Shown here: positions 44,665-54,031 of the stretch, one piece after another | How the letters are laid out: every line of letters starts with the position of its first letter | How positions within the stretch are numbered: the first letter of the stretch is position 1 | DNA from: Pseudomonas urmiensis | Lineage (GTDB): Bacteria > Pseudomonadota > Gammaproteobacteria > Pseudomonadales > Pseudomonadaceae | Reading direction: 5' to 3' | DNA: 64,000 nucleotides | Assembly: GCF_014268815.2 (NCBI RefSeq) | Contig: NZ_JABWRE020000001.1 | Coordinates: 1,617,001 to 1,681,000, forward strand | Position numbers and translations under genes: made by a program | The notes under the pieces: model-generated | Seen by the model: the letters and a program-made list of their open reading frames with translations, nothing else | The model's database searches: none | Told to the model about the DNA's origin: nothing

Positions 44665-47117
44665 TGGGCAGCTTGGCGATTGCCCTGCAGGCACTGCTCA
44701 GCCACTGGCGACGGCATTGGTTGCAGTGTTTCAGCATCTTCACCGGGCTATGGCTGGCCACGGCGCTGTGGACCGGCGTGCAGGCGCTCAATAGCCAGGC
44801 ACGCGCCGATTATGCCCGTGCCAGCGCCGTATTGGCCGGGCCTGCGCAGGCACAGCTGGTGCCGCGTAGGGGCGAGCGTCTTGAACAGTCCCTCTACGTG
44901 CAACTGAGGCAGTTAGGTTGGCAGGTTACGCCAGTGCTGGAAGGGCGCTTGCGCCTGGCGGCTGACAGGCCCCTGAGCGTTCGCCTGATCGGGATCGAAC
45001 CGTTGAGCTTGCCTGCTGCGACGGTGGTTGCCGGCGTCCTGGCCGAGGCATTCGACCTCGCGGCGTTCATCGATCAACCAGGGCAAGCCTGGGTGAGCCC
45101 CGATACCCTGCGTCAACTGGGTATGCAGGCTGGGCAGCAAGCGCAGACCCGCGATGGCCGGCGGTTACCGCCATTCGTCCTTAAGCCGGAGCTGGCCCCG
45201 GGCGTGGTGATCGTCGACATTGGCCACGCTCAAACGCTGCTGCAAGCGCCAGGACAGCTGTCACGCTTGCTGTTAAGCACTGCCCCGGCGCCTTTACCCC
45301 CAGCAATCGCTGATCAGGTGACGCTGCAAGCGGCCAGCGACGATGGCGACCTGCAGCGTCTTACCGACAGCTTCCACCTCAACCTCACCGCCCTTGGCCT
45401 GCTGGCTTTCGTGGTCGGACTGTTCATCGCCCATGCTGCTATCGGCTTGGCCCTGGAGCAGCGCCGGAGTTTGATCCGTACCCTGCGGGCGTGTGGCATC
45501 AGCCTGCGCACCGTGCTGACCGGGTTGGCTTTGGAGCTGGGCGGGTTTGCAGTGCTTGGCGGGCTGGCCGGGGTGGTCAGTGGCTACCTGTTGGCCGGGC
45601 TGCTGCTGCCCGACTTTGCTGCCAGCGTGCGCGGCTTGTATGGCGCGCAAGTGGCCGGACAGCTGAACCTGTCGCCGCAGTGGTGGTTGGCAGGTGTTGC
45701 AGTAAGCGTGCTGGGGGCGCTACTGGCGGGGGTTGGCAGTGTGCTGCGCGCCGCTCGCTTGCCGCTGTTGGCCTTGGCACAACCCCAGGCCTGGCGTCTG
45801 GCACAACGAGCAGGGTTGCGGCGACAGGCCATTGTTGCGGGGTTTTTGGGTGTGCTTGCGTTGGGCTGCTGGCAATGGGGCAACAGCCTGCCCAGCGCCT
45901 TTGCGCTGCTGGCCGCATTACTGCTGGCCGCCGCGCTGTTGTTACCGGCCCTGCTGGAAGCGGCGCTCGGCGCCTTGGCGCGGGTCTGCCGACGACCGTT
46001 GCCGCAGTGGTTCATCGCTGACAGCCGCCAGCAACTGCCGGCATTGAGCTTGGCCCTGATGGCGTTGTTGCTGGCCCTGGCTGCCAGCGTGGGTGTCGGC
46101 AGCATGACTGAAGGCTTTCGCCGAACCTTTACCGGCTGGCTGGATCAGCGGCTGTCGGCGGACCTCTACCTGACCCCCCGCGACACCGCGCAAGCGCTGC
46201 AGATCAGCGCCTGGCTGGCGCAGCAGCCAGCGGTCAGCGCGGTGTTACCCAGCTGGCGCCTGGAGTGGCGGCTGGGGCAGTGGCCGGCCCAGGTTCAAGG
46301 GATCATCGATCATGGCTACTACCGCACGCACTGGCCATTGTTGGCGCAAAGCCCACAAGCCTGGGAGCAGCTGGCGCAGGGCGCGGCGGTGATGCTGAGC
46401 GAGCAACTGGCGCGGCGCCTGGGGCTGGGGCTGGGCGATCGCTTGCCATTGCCCGGCCAGACCCTGACGGTAGTCGGCATCTACGCTGACTATGGCAATC
46501 CCAAGGGGCATGTGTTGATCAACGCCGATGCGTTACGCAAGCACTGGCCGCAGGCGACGCTTGGCAGCCTTGGCGTGAGTGTGACGCCTGAGCAGCTCAC
46601 GCCGCTCAAGCACGCCTTGCAACAGCGTTTCGCCCTGGACGATAGCCGGGTGGTCGAGCAGGCCAGCTTGAAAGCGTGGTCGACTGAAATCTTCACCCGC
46701 ACCTTTGCCGCCACCGCTGCGCTCAATAGCCTGACGCTGGGGGTGGCAGGCGTGGCGTTGTTCATCAGCCTGCTGACGTTGGGTCAGACCCGCCTCAGCC
46801 AGTTGGCACCGCTGTGGGCATTGGGCGTGTCGCGCGGGCGGCTGGTCTGGCTGTCGCTGGGGCAGACCTTGCTGCTCAGCAGCGTGACCGTGCTGCTGGC
46901 AATGCCCCTGGGGCTGCTGCTTGCCTGGTGCCTGGTGGCGGTGGTCAACGTGCAGGCATTTGGCTGGCGGCTGCCGTTGCATGTGTTCCCAGGGCAGTTG
47001 CTGCAGCTGGCCATGCTAGGTGTGCTGACCAGTTTCCTGGCCAGTGCCTGGCCGCTCTGGCAGCTCGCCCGTCGCCAGCCGAGTGACCTGTTGAGGCAGT
47101 TTGCCAATGAAGGCTAG
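44664..47117 (+). CDS. FtsX-type ABC permease, two-domain
   Basis: An 817-residue permease with a first helix near 12-35, a large periplasmic domain (about 40-230), three helices of the first FtsX domain (about 235-380), a helix cluster (about 395-440), a second periplasmic domain (about 480-660) and a final FtsX domain (about 680-810). Duplicated FtsX architecture suggests the two halves replace the AttF/AttG-like permease pair. It overlaps the downstream gene by 11 bases. Type VII ABC systems of this kind move lipoproteins or perform mechanotransmission instead of importing solutes. Confidence 0.9.
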   Translation: MGSLAIALQALLSHWRRHWLQCFSIFTGLWLATALWTGVQALNSQARADYARASAVLAGPAQAQLVPRRGERLEQSLYVQLRQLGWQVTPVLEGRLRLAADRPLSVRLIGIEPLSLPAATVVAGVLAEAFDLAAFIDQPGQAWVSPDTLRQLGMQAGQQAQTRDGRRLPPFVLKPELAPGVVIVDIGHAQTLLQAPGQLSRLLLSTAPAPLPPAIADQVTLQAASDDGDLQRLTDSFHLNLTALGLLAFVVGLFIAHAAIGLALEQRRSLIRTLRACGISLRTVLTGLALELGGFAVLGGLAGVVSGYLLAGLLLPDFAASVRGLYGAQVAGQLNLSPQWWLAGVAVSVLGALLAGVGSVLRAARLPLLALAQPQAWRLAQRAGLRRQAIVAGFLGVLALGCWQWGNSLPSAFALLAALLLAAALLLPALLEAALGALARVCRRPLPQWFIADSRQQLPALSLALMALLLALAASVGVGSMTEGFRRTFTGWLDQRLSADLYLTPRDTAQALQISAWLAQQPAVSAVLPSWRLEWRLGQWPAQVQGIIDHGYYRTHWPLLAQSPQAWEQLAQGAAVMLSEQLARRLGLGLGDRLPLPGQTLTVVGIYADYGNPKGHVLINADALRKHWPQATLGSLGVSVTPEQLTPLKHALQQRFALDDSRVVEQASLKAWSTEIFTRTFAATAALNSLTLGVAGVALFISLLTLGQTRLSQLAPLWALGVSRGRLVWLSLGQTLLLSSVTVLLAMPLGLLLAWCLVAVVNVQAFGWRLPLHVFPGQLLQLAMLGVLTSFLASAWPLWQLARRQPSDLLRQFANEG

Positions 47118-48234
47118 GACGTGGACGAGAAGTCGCCGACTGGCGATCAAGCAACGGGAAAACAGCCGAGCAAGCACAGGCGCCTGGTTGTTGCTCGGCA
47201 GCTTGCTGCTCGGCGGCTGCGAGCCGCCTGCGCCTGAGCCCAAGAGCTTTGCTGGCCTGGGCCAACAGGCGGGCGCCTATCGACCAGTGACGCCCAACCC
47301 AGAGCTGGTGTTCCCGCGCGACCATGGCGCACACGACGGCTTTCGCATCGAGTGGTGGTACATCACGGCCAACCTGCAAGATGCCCAGGGCCGCGATTGG
47401 GGGGCGCAGTGGACGCTGTTTCGCTCGGCACTGCGCCCTGGCCCGGAAACCGCCAACTGGGTCAGCCCCAACCTGTGGATGGGCCACGCCGCGTTGACCG
47501 GCCCCGGCAGCCATCAGGTCAGCGAGACCTTGGCGCGTGGCGGCGTTGGGCAGGCCGGCGTCCAGGCGCAGCCGTTTCGCGCCTGGATCGATGATTGGTC
47601 GTTGCAGGGCACCGACGGCATCGGCCAGCTCGATATGCGCGCCAGCGGCAAGGGCTTTCGCTATCAACTGAAACTGGTCAGTGGCGGGCCGTTGGTGCTG
47701 CATGGGGTAAAAGGCTACAGCGAGAAATCGGGCAAGGGCCAGGCGTCCTATTACTACAGCCAGCCCTTTTACCGGGTCAGTGGTGAGGTTGAGCGTGAGG
47801 GACATCGGGTTGTCGTCACCGGTCAGGCGTGGTTGGACCGGGAGTGGAGCAGCCAGCCGCTGGCGCCCGGGCAGTCGGGCTGGGACTGGTTCTCGCTGCA
47901 CCTGGCCAGCGGCGCCAAGCTGATGCTGTTCCAGGTCCGCGAAGCGCAGGGCCAGCCCTATCGAGCCGGGACCTGGATCAGCGCCCAAGGCGAGGCGCAG
48001 CCCTTGCTTGGCGAGCAGATCGAGCTCCAACCATTGGCATTCACCCTGCAGGACAATGGCAAGCGCCTGCCGACCCGTTGGCGCATACGCTTACCTGCTC
48101 AGGGGTTGGATGTGCAGGTGGAGGCGTTGCACAGCAAGGCTTGGATGACCACCCGCTTCCCGTACTGGGAAGGGCCAGTACGGGTGAGTGGGGGTGTGCA
48201 GGGCAAGGGATATCTGGAGATGACCGGATATTGA
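47107..48234 (+). CDS. AttH/CrtC-like lipocalin-fold lipoprotein
   Basis: A 375-residue protein with an N-terminal helix and lipobox LLLGGC (C38), followed by a CrtC/AttH-like domain: FPRDHGAHDGFRIEWWYITA, HAALTGPG, and YYYSQPFYRVSG, with WLDREWSSQPL. COG5621-type proteins were labelled predicted secreted hydrolases; the actual reaction is not established. Start ATG 47107 overlaps the permease stop. As third gene of the ABC operon it is likely the substrate or partner at the outer membrane. Confidence 0.88.
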   Translation: MKARTWTRSRRLAIKQRENSRASTGAWLLLGSLLLGGCEPPAPEPKSFAGLGQQAGAYRPVTPNPELVFPRDHGAHDGFRIEWWYITANLQDAQGRDWGAQWTLFRSALRPGPETANWVSPNLWMGHAALTGPGSHQVSETLARGGVGQAGVQAQPFRAWIDDWSLQGTDGIGQLDMRASGKGFRYQLKLVSGGPLVLHGVKGYSEKSGKGQASYYYSQPFYRVSGEVEREGHRVVVTGQAWLDREWSSQPLAPGQSGWDWFSLHLASGAKLMLFQVREAQGQPYRAGTWISAQGEAQPLLGEQIELQPLAFTLQDNGKRLPTRWRIRLPAQGLDVQVEALHSKAWMTTRFPYWEGPVRVSGGVQGKGYLEMTGY

Positions 48235-48281
48235 TCAGGTTCGGGTCGAAGACCTGCGCACTATCATTCGCCCCAGCCGTT

Positions 48282-49904
48282 TCAGACCTTGAACTGTGCC
48301 ACCATCCCGTTCAGATCCACTGCCAGGCGCGACAAATCCTGTGCTGCGGCGCTGGTCTGGTTGGCCCCGGCAGAGGTCTGCATGGCCAGGTCGCGGATGT
48401 TCACCAGATTGCGATCGACCTCCCGGGCCACCTGCGCCTGCTCTTCCGAGGCACTGGCAATCACCAGATTGCGCTGGTTGATCGAGGCGATCGCCTCGGC
48501 AATCACTTCCAACGCCTGGCCAGCCGACTGCGCCACCTCAAGCGTGCCGTTGGCCCGGCCGCGGCTGTTGTGCATGGCGTGGACCGCCCGCTCGGTGCCG
48601 TTCTGGATGCCGGCGATCATCTGCTCGATCTCGGCGGTGGACTGTTGAGTGCGATGGGCCAGCGCGCGCACCTCGTCGGCGACCACGGCAAAACCACGAC
48701 CGGCCTCACCGGCACGCGCCGCTTCGATCGCCGCGTTGAGCGCCAGCAGGTTGGTCTGCCCGGCAATCGAGCCGATTACATCCAGCACCCGGCTGATCTC
48801 GTTGGCGTTGTTGGCCAGCAGTTCGATCTCCTCGGAGGTGCCGCTGACATCGTCGACCAGCAGCTGAATCGAACTGAGCGCCTGATTGACCTGGTCGCGA
48901 CCGTCACGGGTGGTCTGGTCAGCGCCTTTGGAGGCGTCGGCGGTGCTCACCGCGTTGTTGGCCACTTCCTCGACCGCCGCCGTCATCTGGTTGACGGCGG
49001 TGGCCGCCTGGTCGATCTCCGCGCTCTGCTGATGCAGGCCGCGGCTGGTGTCTTCGGTGACGGTGTGCAGCTCTTCGGAGGCCGAGGCCAGTTGGTCGGA
49101 GGAGGCGGAGATCTTGCGCAGCGTGTCGCGCAGGCTGTCTTGCATCCGGCTCAGAGCGCCGAGCAACAGCGCCGGCTCATCGCGTCCGCGCAGTTGAATG
49201 TCCTGGGTCAGGTCACCGGTGGCCACCCGTTCGGCGACTGCCACGGCAGCGGCCAACGGCACGACGATGCTGCGGGTGAGCAGGGTGGCAATGGCTGCCA
49301 GGGCGATGACGATGATCAGCAGCGAGACGATGATGACCGTGAAGGCTTCATCGGCCACATCACTGCTGCGCTGCGATGCAATCTCGGCGCCTTTGCCGTT
49401 GTAAGCGATCAGCGCGTTCATGGCCTTCATCATCGCATCGGCGTGTTGCGTCAGCGGGCCACTGATCTGCGCCTTGGCTTGGCTGAGGTCACCGGCAGAC
49501 AGCGCTTGCAGTACCTGCATTTGCTGATCGATGTAGTGCTGGTGGGCGCTATTGAAGGTGTCGAACAGGGCGCGGTCATCGGCAGCGATAATGGTGTCTT
49601 CGTACTCCTTCAGGCTGCCTTGCAGTTGCTCGTTGATCCCGTCGAGCAGGGCCAGGCTGCGCTGGCGTTCGTTGGCGTCATCATCCAGTGCGGCGCGCAG
49701 GGTGACCGCGCGGGCGCGGCCAAGGTTGGTGCTGATATCGCTCAGGGCGATGACGGCAGGCATCCAGGTGACGCGGATCTCGTCGGTAGCCTTGTCCATC
49801 TGGCGGGTTTCGTACAGCGAGAGAAGGCCCATGATCAGGACCAGGGCCGCCAACAGCGTGAATACGCTGGCTGCCCGATTGCCGATCTTCATATTCCGTA
49901 ACAT
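48282..49904 (-). CDS. Methyl-accepting chemotaxis protein (4HB sensor)
   Basis: A 540-residue chemoreceptor: membrane helix (about 10-30), four-helix-bundle periplasmic sensor (about 31-190, with conserved R-x-x-x-L-R-A pattern RARAVTLRAAL), second helix (about 190-212), HAMP (about 212-265) and signalling domain with hallmark GQTNLLALNAAIEAARAGEA. 4HB receptors in P. putida include those for organic acids and for aromatic/cyclic acids such as quinate and shikimate; the ligand here is not determined. ATG 49904 has AAGGAGCATTCC upstream. It is convergent with the AttH-like gene. Confidence 0.93.
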   Translation of the reverse strand: MLRNMKIGNRAASVFTLLAALVLIMGLLSLYETRQMDKATDEIRVTWMPAVIALSDISTNLGRARAVTLRAALDDDANERQRSLALLDGINEQLQGSLKEYEDTIIAADDRALFDTFNSAHQHYIDQQMQVLQALSAGDLSQAKAQISGPLTQHADAMMKAMNALIAYNGKGAEIASQRSSDVADEAFTVIIVSLLIIVIALAAIATLLTRSIVVPLAAAVAVAERVATGDLTQDIQLRGRDEPALLLGALSRMQDSLRDTLRKISASSDQLASASEELHTVTEDTSRGLHQQSAEIDQAATAVNQMTAAVEEVANNAVSTADASKGADQTTRDGRDQVNQALSSIQLLVDDVSGTSEEIELLANNANEISRVLDVIGSIAGQTNLLALNAAIEAARAGEAGRGFAVVADEVRALAHRTQQSTAEIEQMIAGIQNGTERAVHAMHNSRGRANGTLEVAQSAGQALEVIAEAIASINQRNLVIASASEEQAQVAREVDRNLVNIRDLAMQTSAGANQTSAAAQDLSRLAVDLNGMVAQFKV

Positions 49905-50096
49905 GGAATGCTCCTTGACGTTGGCGTGCAGGCGTCAAGAGCATGGGGCAGAGCCGGCTCACCGGTAGGGTGCCAGGCTCTCGATGCGCTGCGAGATGTG
50001 TGGTTGATCCTCACCTTTCATGAATCGTTTTTTCTTTAAATGATGCCATAGTGCCATCATTGTTGACCAGTCATTCAATGTAACGACACGTATAAG

Positions 50097-50123
50097 CAAG
50101 CCCGTCATGATCTGACGGGCTTG
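50097..50123. terminator. Terminator after the NDH-2-like gene
   Basis: CAAGCCCGTCA (50097-50107), TGATC, TGACGGGCTTG (50113-50123): 11-bp perfect arms beyond the stop of the minus-strand flavoprotein gene at 50139. Confidence 0.7.
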
Positions 50124-50138
50124 TTGTGTTGAGTACGC

Positions 50139-51341
50139 TTAGACGATGGCGATCGCCGGGTCTGCAGCCGCCAGGGCGGTAGCGCGATCAGCCGCTGGTG
50201 GGTAGATCCATACCGAGTTGATCTGGCGCTTGAGGTCTTTGCCTTCCTGCCCTTGCAGCTTCAGTTCACGTTCCCAGCCTTCGCTGAAGGCCGCGCCCCA
50301 GCCGCCCAGGTCCAGGCAGGTCACGTACTTGGGCTGGCGGTAGATCACAGGCGCTACTGCCAACAGATCGGCCGCGGCGTTGTTGCCGCAGTGGCGGCCC
50401 ATCGGGATGGCATGCTGGCAGGTCATCAGGGCATGGTTGCCCAGCTCATCCACCGCAGCCCAGGCCACGTCACCGGTCGCGTAGATGTGCTGCTGGCCGA
50501 TCACCTTGAGGTGGTCGTCGACGCGCAGGCGGCCAAGGCTGTCGCGCTCGCCGCTCACTTGGGCAGTCAACGGGCTGGCCTTGACACCCACGGTCCAGAT
50601 CACCGTCTTGCTGGCGATGTACTCGCCGTTGTCCAGGGTCACGCCACCGGCGTCGACCGCTACCACCGAGCTGCCAGGCAACCATTGGACACCGGCTTGC
50701 TCGCATGCGGCGACGATCGCTGGGGTGATACCTGCGCCCAACGCCGCACCGACCTTGGCACCACGATCGACCACGATCACCTGCAGCATGGCATCGCTGC
50801 CGAGGATGGCACGCAGCCGCGCCGGCATTTCGGTTGCGGTCTCGATGCCGGTGAAGCCACCCCCACAGACCACCACGGTATTGCGCGCTGGCGAGGCGGG
50901 CAGGGCAGCCAGGCCGGTCAGGTGCTGCTCAAGGCGCACCGCCGACTCCATCTGGTCGACATCGAAGGTGTGTTCGGCCAGGCCCGCCACCGCAGGGCGC
51001 GCCACTTGGCTGCCGGCCGCGAGGATCAGGCGGTCGTAGCGGATTTCGCGCTGTTCGCCGTGGCCATCACGATAGCCGACCAGGCGTTCGCTGGCGTCAA
51101 TGCGCTCGGCGTTGCCCTGGATGAAGTTGACCCCCACTACGTCGAACAGGGCCGCCAGCGGCGCTTTCATCGCCTGCACGTCGGGCTCGTAGAAACGCGG
51201 GCGGATGCGCAGTTCGGCCTGAGGCGCGAGCACGCTGATGCTCAAGTCGCCACGCTTGGCCTGGTCGAACAGACGGGCGGCACTCAAGGCGCTCCAGACT
51301 CCGGCAAAGCCGGCACCGATGATCAGGATGTTGGATTTCAT
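50139..51341 (-). CDS. NDH-2-like NAD(P)/FAD-dependent oxidoreductase
   Basis: A 400-residue flavoprotein. FAD motif IIGAGFAGVWSALSA begins at residue 6; the NAD motif VVCGGGFTGIETATEM is near 165; a second FAD segment with D in the IYATGDVAW region lies near 292. The fold is type II NADH dehydrogenase, which passes electrons from NADH to quinones. A C-terminal membrane-anchoring segment is not obvious, so a soluble or peripheral role is possible. A perfect palindrome precedes it and a divergent Rrf2 gene probably controls it. GGAGC site before the ATG. Confidence 0.9.
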   Translation of the reverse strand: MKSNILIIGAGFAGVWSALSAARLFDQAKRGDLSISVLAPQAELRIRPRFYEPDVQAMKAPLAALFDVVGVNFIQGNAERIDASERLVGYRDGHGEQREIRYDRLILAAGSQVARPAVAGLAEHTFDVDQMESAVRLEQHLTGLAALPASPARNTVVVCGGGFTGIETATEMPARLRAILGSDAMLQVIVVDRGAKVGAALGAGITPAIVAACEQAGVQWLPGSSVVAVDAGGVTLDNGEYIASKTVIWTVGVKASPLTAQVSGERDSLGRLRVDDHLKVIGQQHIYATGDVAWAAVDELGNHALMTCQHAIPMGRHCGNNAAADLLAVAPVIYRQPKYVTCLDLGGWGAAFSEGWERELKLQGQEGKDLKRQINSVWIYPPAADRATALAAADPAIAIV

Positions 51342-51398
51342 ACAGATGCTCCGCGAGGTTCAGGTGTAGGGGAAAGGGGCTTCGACTGCGTCTGTGTG

Positions 51399-51445
51399 CT
51401 TGTCGAATAACTACGACTGTATTGGTCGTAGTTAAATTCGACAAG
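51399..51445. promoter_or_regulatory. Long palindrome in the flavoprotein/Rrf2 divergent region
   Basis: Left arm CTTGTCGAATAACTACGAC (51399-51417), spacer TGTATTG, right arm GTCGTAGTT-AA-ATTCGACAAG (51425-51445). The arms pair over all 19 positions of the left arm with two extra A bases on the right. On the minus strand it covers a promoter-like TTGTCG-N17-TACAGT, so binding would block the flavoprotein gene. Confidence 0.8.
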
Positions 51446-51563
51446 TGTTTTTTTACAGCGGGGCCTGATGCGGCGGCGGGGAAATCCTTTCGAGGCTCCA
51501 TGAATGTTGGGTTTCAGCTGAATATTGATTGGGCAGGCAGGCGACCAGTGGCGCAGGCAAGCT

Positions 51564-51592
51564 TTGCGTGCTGCTGAGGAACGGCGTACTAT
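51564..51592 (+). promoter_or_regulatory. Promoter of the Rrf2 gene
   Basis: TTGCGT (51564-51569), 17-base spacer, TACTAT (51587-51592). The predicted start point falls about 51599, inside the CGAC-N7-GTCG site. Confidence 0.6.
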
Positions 51593-51595
51593 TTG

Positions 51596-51610
51596 CGACA
51601 AAGTTGGTCG
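51596..51610. promoter_or_regulatory. Second operator: CGAC-N7-GTCG over the Rrf2 start site
   Basis: CGAC (51596-51599) and GTCG (51607-51610) with a 7-base spacer copy the core of the big palindrome (CGAC-TGTATTG-GTCG). It sits on the predicted transcription start and before the ATG at 51620, a classical autorepression position. Confidence 0.6.
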
Positions 51611-51619
51611 GAGATTGCT

Positions 51620-52162
51620 ATGTCGCTTTACAGTGCCGGCGTTGAATACGGCATCCATTGCCTGCTGTTCCTGGTGGACGAGCGCGGTGACAGCCGTGAA
51701 TCCAGCGTTCGCGACCTGGCTGAGTTGCAGGGTGTGCCCCAGGAGTACCTGGCCAAGGTCTTTACCAAGCTGGCACGCGCCGGCCTGGTGGCGGCCACCG
51801 AAGGTGTGCGCGGTGGCTTTCGTCTGGCGCGGCCGTCAGATGAGATCACTGTGCTGGATATCGTCAACGCCATCGACGGGCCTAAGAAGATCTTCGACTG
51901 TCGGGAGATTCGCGAGCGCTGCGCGGTGTTCGAGGGTTCGGCGCCAGGCTGGGCGACCGAGGGCACCTGTGCGATTCATGCGGTGATGCTTGGTGCGCAA
52001 AAGCGCATGGAGGAGGCACTGGCCCAGCAGACCATTCTTGACCTGGCGCGGCGCTTTGGGCGTAAGGCTCCGGCGGAGTTTGGGCAGAAGGTCAATGACT
52101 GGATGGGCGAGCGACGCGAAGGCAAGGCTAGTGCCTCGGATATCCCGCTGACTCCGGTCTGA
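51620..52162 (+). CDS. Rrf2-family regulator with three cysteines
   Basis: A 180-residue Rrf2 protein: winged helix-turn-helix (about 8-75; QEYLAKVFTKLARAGLVAAT, wing GVRGGFRLARP) and a dimer helix. Cysteines C94, C101 and C117 lie where IscR and NsrR carry their Fe-S ligands, but spacing differs (6 and 15 residues between them). This is compatible with an Fe-S cluster or a thiol switch. ATG 51620 is right after the operator site; the in-frame start at 51593 would include the operator. The divergent NDH-2-like gene is the likely target. Confidence 0.9.
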   Translation: MSLYSAGVEYGIHCLLFLVDERGDSRESSVRDLAELQGVPQEYLAKVFTKLARAGLVAATEGVRGGFRLARPSDEITVLDIVNAIDGPKKIFDCREIRERCAVFEGSAPGWATEGTCAIHAVMLGAQKRMEEALAQQTILDLARRFGRKAPAEFGQKVNDWMGERREGKASASDIPLTPV

Positions 52163-52180
52163 GTAGGTTGTCAGTGCCGG

Positions 52181-52256
52181 CCTCATCGCGGGGCAAGCCC
52201 GCTCGCACGCAGTGCTACCCATAAATGCGTGGCAACGGGTTTACCCGCGAAGAGGG
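52181..52256. repeat. REP pair (second unit degenerate)
   Basis: CCTCATCGCGGGGCAAGCCC near 52181-52200 and the reversed ACGGGTTTACCCGCGAAGAG near 52236-52255 separate the Rrf2 gene and the GNAT gene. Confidence 0.7.
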
Positions 52257-52260
52257 CACA

Positions 52261-52947
52261 TCAATGCACGGTCTTGCGCTGCCTGACACACGCTTGCGCC
52301 TGCTCTGCCAACTGATCCAGCCGCTCATCGCGCGACTGCTCGGCCTCGATCATCGCGTCTTCGCCTTGCTGCTTGAGCAAGTACGCATGAATCTGGCGCA
52401 CCTCCAGTGTCTGGTAGATCGGCGCAATATCCAGCCTGCCGACCAACGCTCCACTGGCCTGGCCGGTACTGCTCATCAATACCTGCGGTCCGCTGGCCGC
52501 CACTACCTGCATGCCCATCTGCTCGAACCACGGCACACAGCCTGCGAACGCATTGAGCTCGACGCACGCGTAACGTGATTGCAGGTCAGCCAGCAAACCG
52601 CGGGCAATGCCCTGGCGGCGATGGCTGGGCAGTACCGCGAGAAACGCCAGCACGCAGGCTTGCGGGTTGTCCTGGGCGGGCAGGGCGAGGGCGAAGCCGA
52701 GCAGTTGGTCTGGCGCCTCGGCATCCAGGGCGAGCAGTAGCTGCACCGCCAGGCCGCGGGTGCCGTCCATCGCTTGCAGGTACTGGTGCACTTCCAGGCC
52801 GACGCCGTATTGATACAGCGGGTACAGCGGATTGTCCGTGCTGATGGCGACACTGCTCAGCTCACCGACGTGGTCGATCACCAGTTGGCGGATCTGGTTC
52901 TGGAAGGATTCGGGCGGCACGCTGTCGAGGCGGCGGAGGATGAACAT
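52261..52947 (-). CDS. GNAT-family N-acetyltransferase
   Basis: A 228-residue protein. The acetyl-CoA pyrophosphate motif is VLPSHRRQGIARGLLADL (R/Q-x-x-G-x-G/A, about residues 105-125). The C-terminal third (about 160-228) is extra, with QQGEDAMIEAEQSRDERLDQ, a helical acidic tail. Start at ATG 52947 fits the family; an extension to 53007 overlaps the 3' end of argC. It lies 61 bases after argC on the same strand and may be co-transcribed. The acceptor is unknown. Confidence 0.8.
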   Translation of the reverse strand: MFILRRLDSVPPESFQNQIRQLVIDHVGELSSVAISTDNPLYPLYQYGVGLEVHQYLQAMDGTRGLAVQLLLALDAEAPDQLLGFALALPAQDNPQACVLAFLAVLPSHRRQGIARGLLADLQSRYACVELNAFAGCVPWFEQMGMQVVAASGPQVLMSSTGQASGALVGRLDIAPIYQTLEVRQIHAYLLKQQGEDAMIEAEQSRDERLDQLAEQAQACVRQRKTVH

Positions 52948-53008
52948 CGCGGGTAAGGCTCCGGCTGGCAGAAACACCCCGCGCCAGGTGTGGCACGGGG
53001 TGAACATT

Positions 53009-53968
53009 CTACCCGGTTTTGCCGAAACGGCCTCGTTCCTCGAGCGCGGCGAGCATCAGGTCAAGGTTCTGCACCGCAGCGCCCGAGGCGCCCTTGCCGA
53101 GGTTGTCGAACACCGCAGTGAGCACGACCTGGCCGTGTTCAGGGTTGGCGAACAAGGCCAGGCGCAGATCGTTGGTATCGTTCAGCGCTTCGGGGTCGAG
53201 CGCAGCGGCAGGGCCGTGCTGGTGCAGGGGCATCACCTGCACGTGACGGGCGCCCTGGTAGTGCTGCTCCAGGCAGGCTTGCAGGTGCTCGGCGCTGACC
53301 TTGCCGGGAAGCAGGCGCAGCTGCACGGCAATGCTCAGCACGATGCCCTGGCGATAGTCGCCATAACCCGGCAGGAACACCGGGCGCGCGCTGAGCCCTG
53401 CGTGCTGCTCGATCTCCGGGACGTGCTTGTGGGCCAGCTCCAGGCCGTACAGCTGCAGGGTCGGTAGCTTGCCCTCGCGGTGCTGCTCGTGACGCTCTAC
53501 TGCCGCGCGACCACCGCCTGAATAGCCTGAGATGGCCTGGACCGTGAATGGATAATCTGCAGGCAGCAGCCCGGCCTGGATCAACGGCCGCAGCAGGGCG
53601 ATCGCGCCGGTTGGGTAGCAACCGGGGTTGCTCACGCGCTTGGCCTGGGCGATGCGTTCAGGTTGCTGCGCATCCAGTTCGGGCAGGCCGTAGACCCAGC
53701 CCGGCGTGGTGCGGTGCGCCGAGCTTGCATCGATAACCCGTACCTGCGGATTGTCGATTGCGCCAACAGCTTCGATGGCGGCGGCGTCGGGCAGGCACAG
53801 CAGGGCGATGTCGGCGCTGTTGATCGCTTGGCTGCGCCGTTGCCGGTCTTTGCGCTCGGCCTCGGGCAAGGTCAGCAGGCGCAGGTCGTTGCGCCCTTGC
53901 AGGCGGGCATGGATTTGCAGGCCGGTGGTGCCTTGGTCACCGTCGATGAAAACCAGGGGTTGGGTCAT
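53009..53968 (-). CDS. argC: N-acetyl-gamma-glutamyl-phosphate reductase, type 2
   Basis: A 319-residue type 2 ArgC with catalytic C117 in SNPGCYPTG and the dinucleotide start [10 protein letters not shown]. It reduces N-acetylglutamyl phosphate to the semialdehyde in arginine synthesis. In pseudomonads type 2 copies often exist beside a main argC, so this may be a second copy. A divergent LysR gene with a perfect operator-like repeat between them suggests regulated expression, unlike a housekeeping copy. Confidence 0.93.
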   Translation of the reverse strand: MTQPLVFIDGDQGTTGLQIHARLQGRNDLRLLTLPEAERKDRQRRSQAINSADIALLCLPDAAAIEAVGAIDNPQVRVIDASSAHRTTPGWVYGLPELDAQQPERIAQAKRVSNPGCYPTGAIALLRPLIQAGLLPADYPFTVQAISGYSGGGRAAVERHEQHREGKLPTLQLYGLELAHKHVPEIEQHAGLSARPVFLPGYGDYRQGIVLSIAVQLRLLPGKVSAEHLQACLEQHYQGARHVQVMPLHQHGPAAALDPEALNDTNDLRLALFANPEHGQVVLTAVFDNLGKGASGAAVQNLDLMLAALEERGRFGKTG

Positions 53969-54031
53969 GTTCAGAATCCGTGGGAAAGGGCGATGGGCGT
54001 ATCCTCGCTTGTGGCTGGACGAAAGAAAATT

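Noticed and set aside
47829-49901. 690-codon plus-strand open frame
   Set aside because: It lies over the AttH-like gene end and the antisense of the chemoreceptor gene. It is the complementary reading of a real GC-rich gene.
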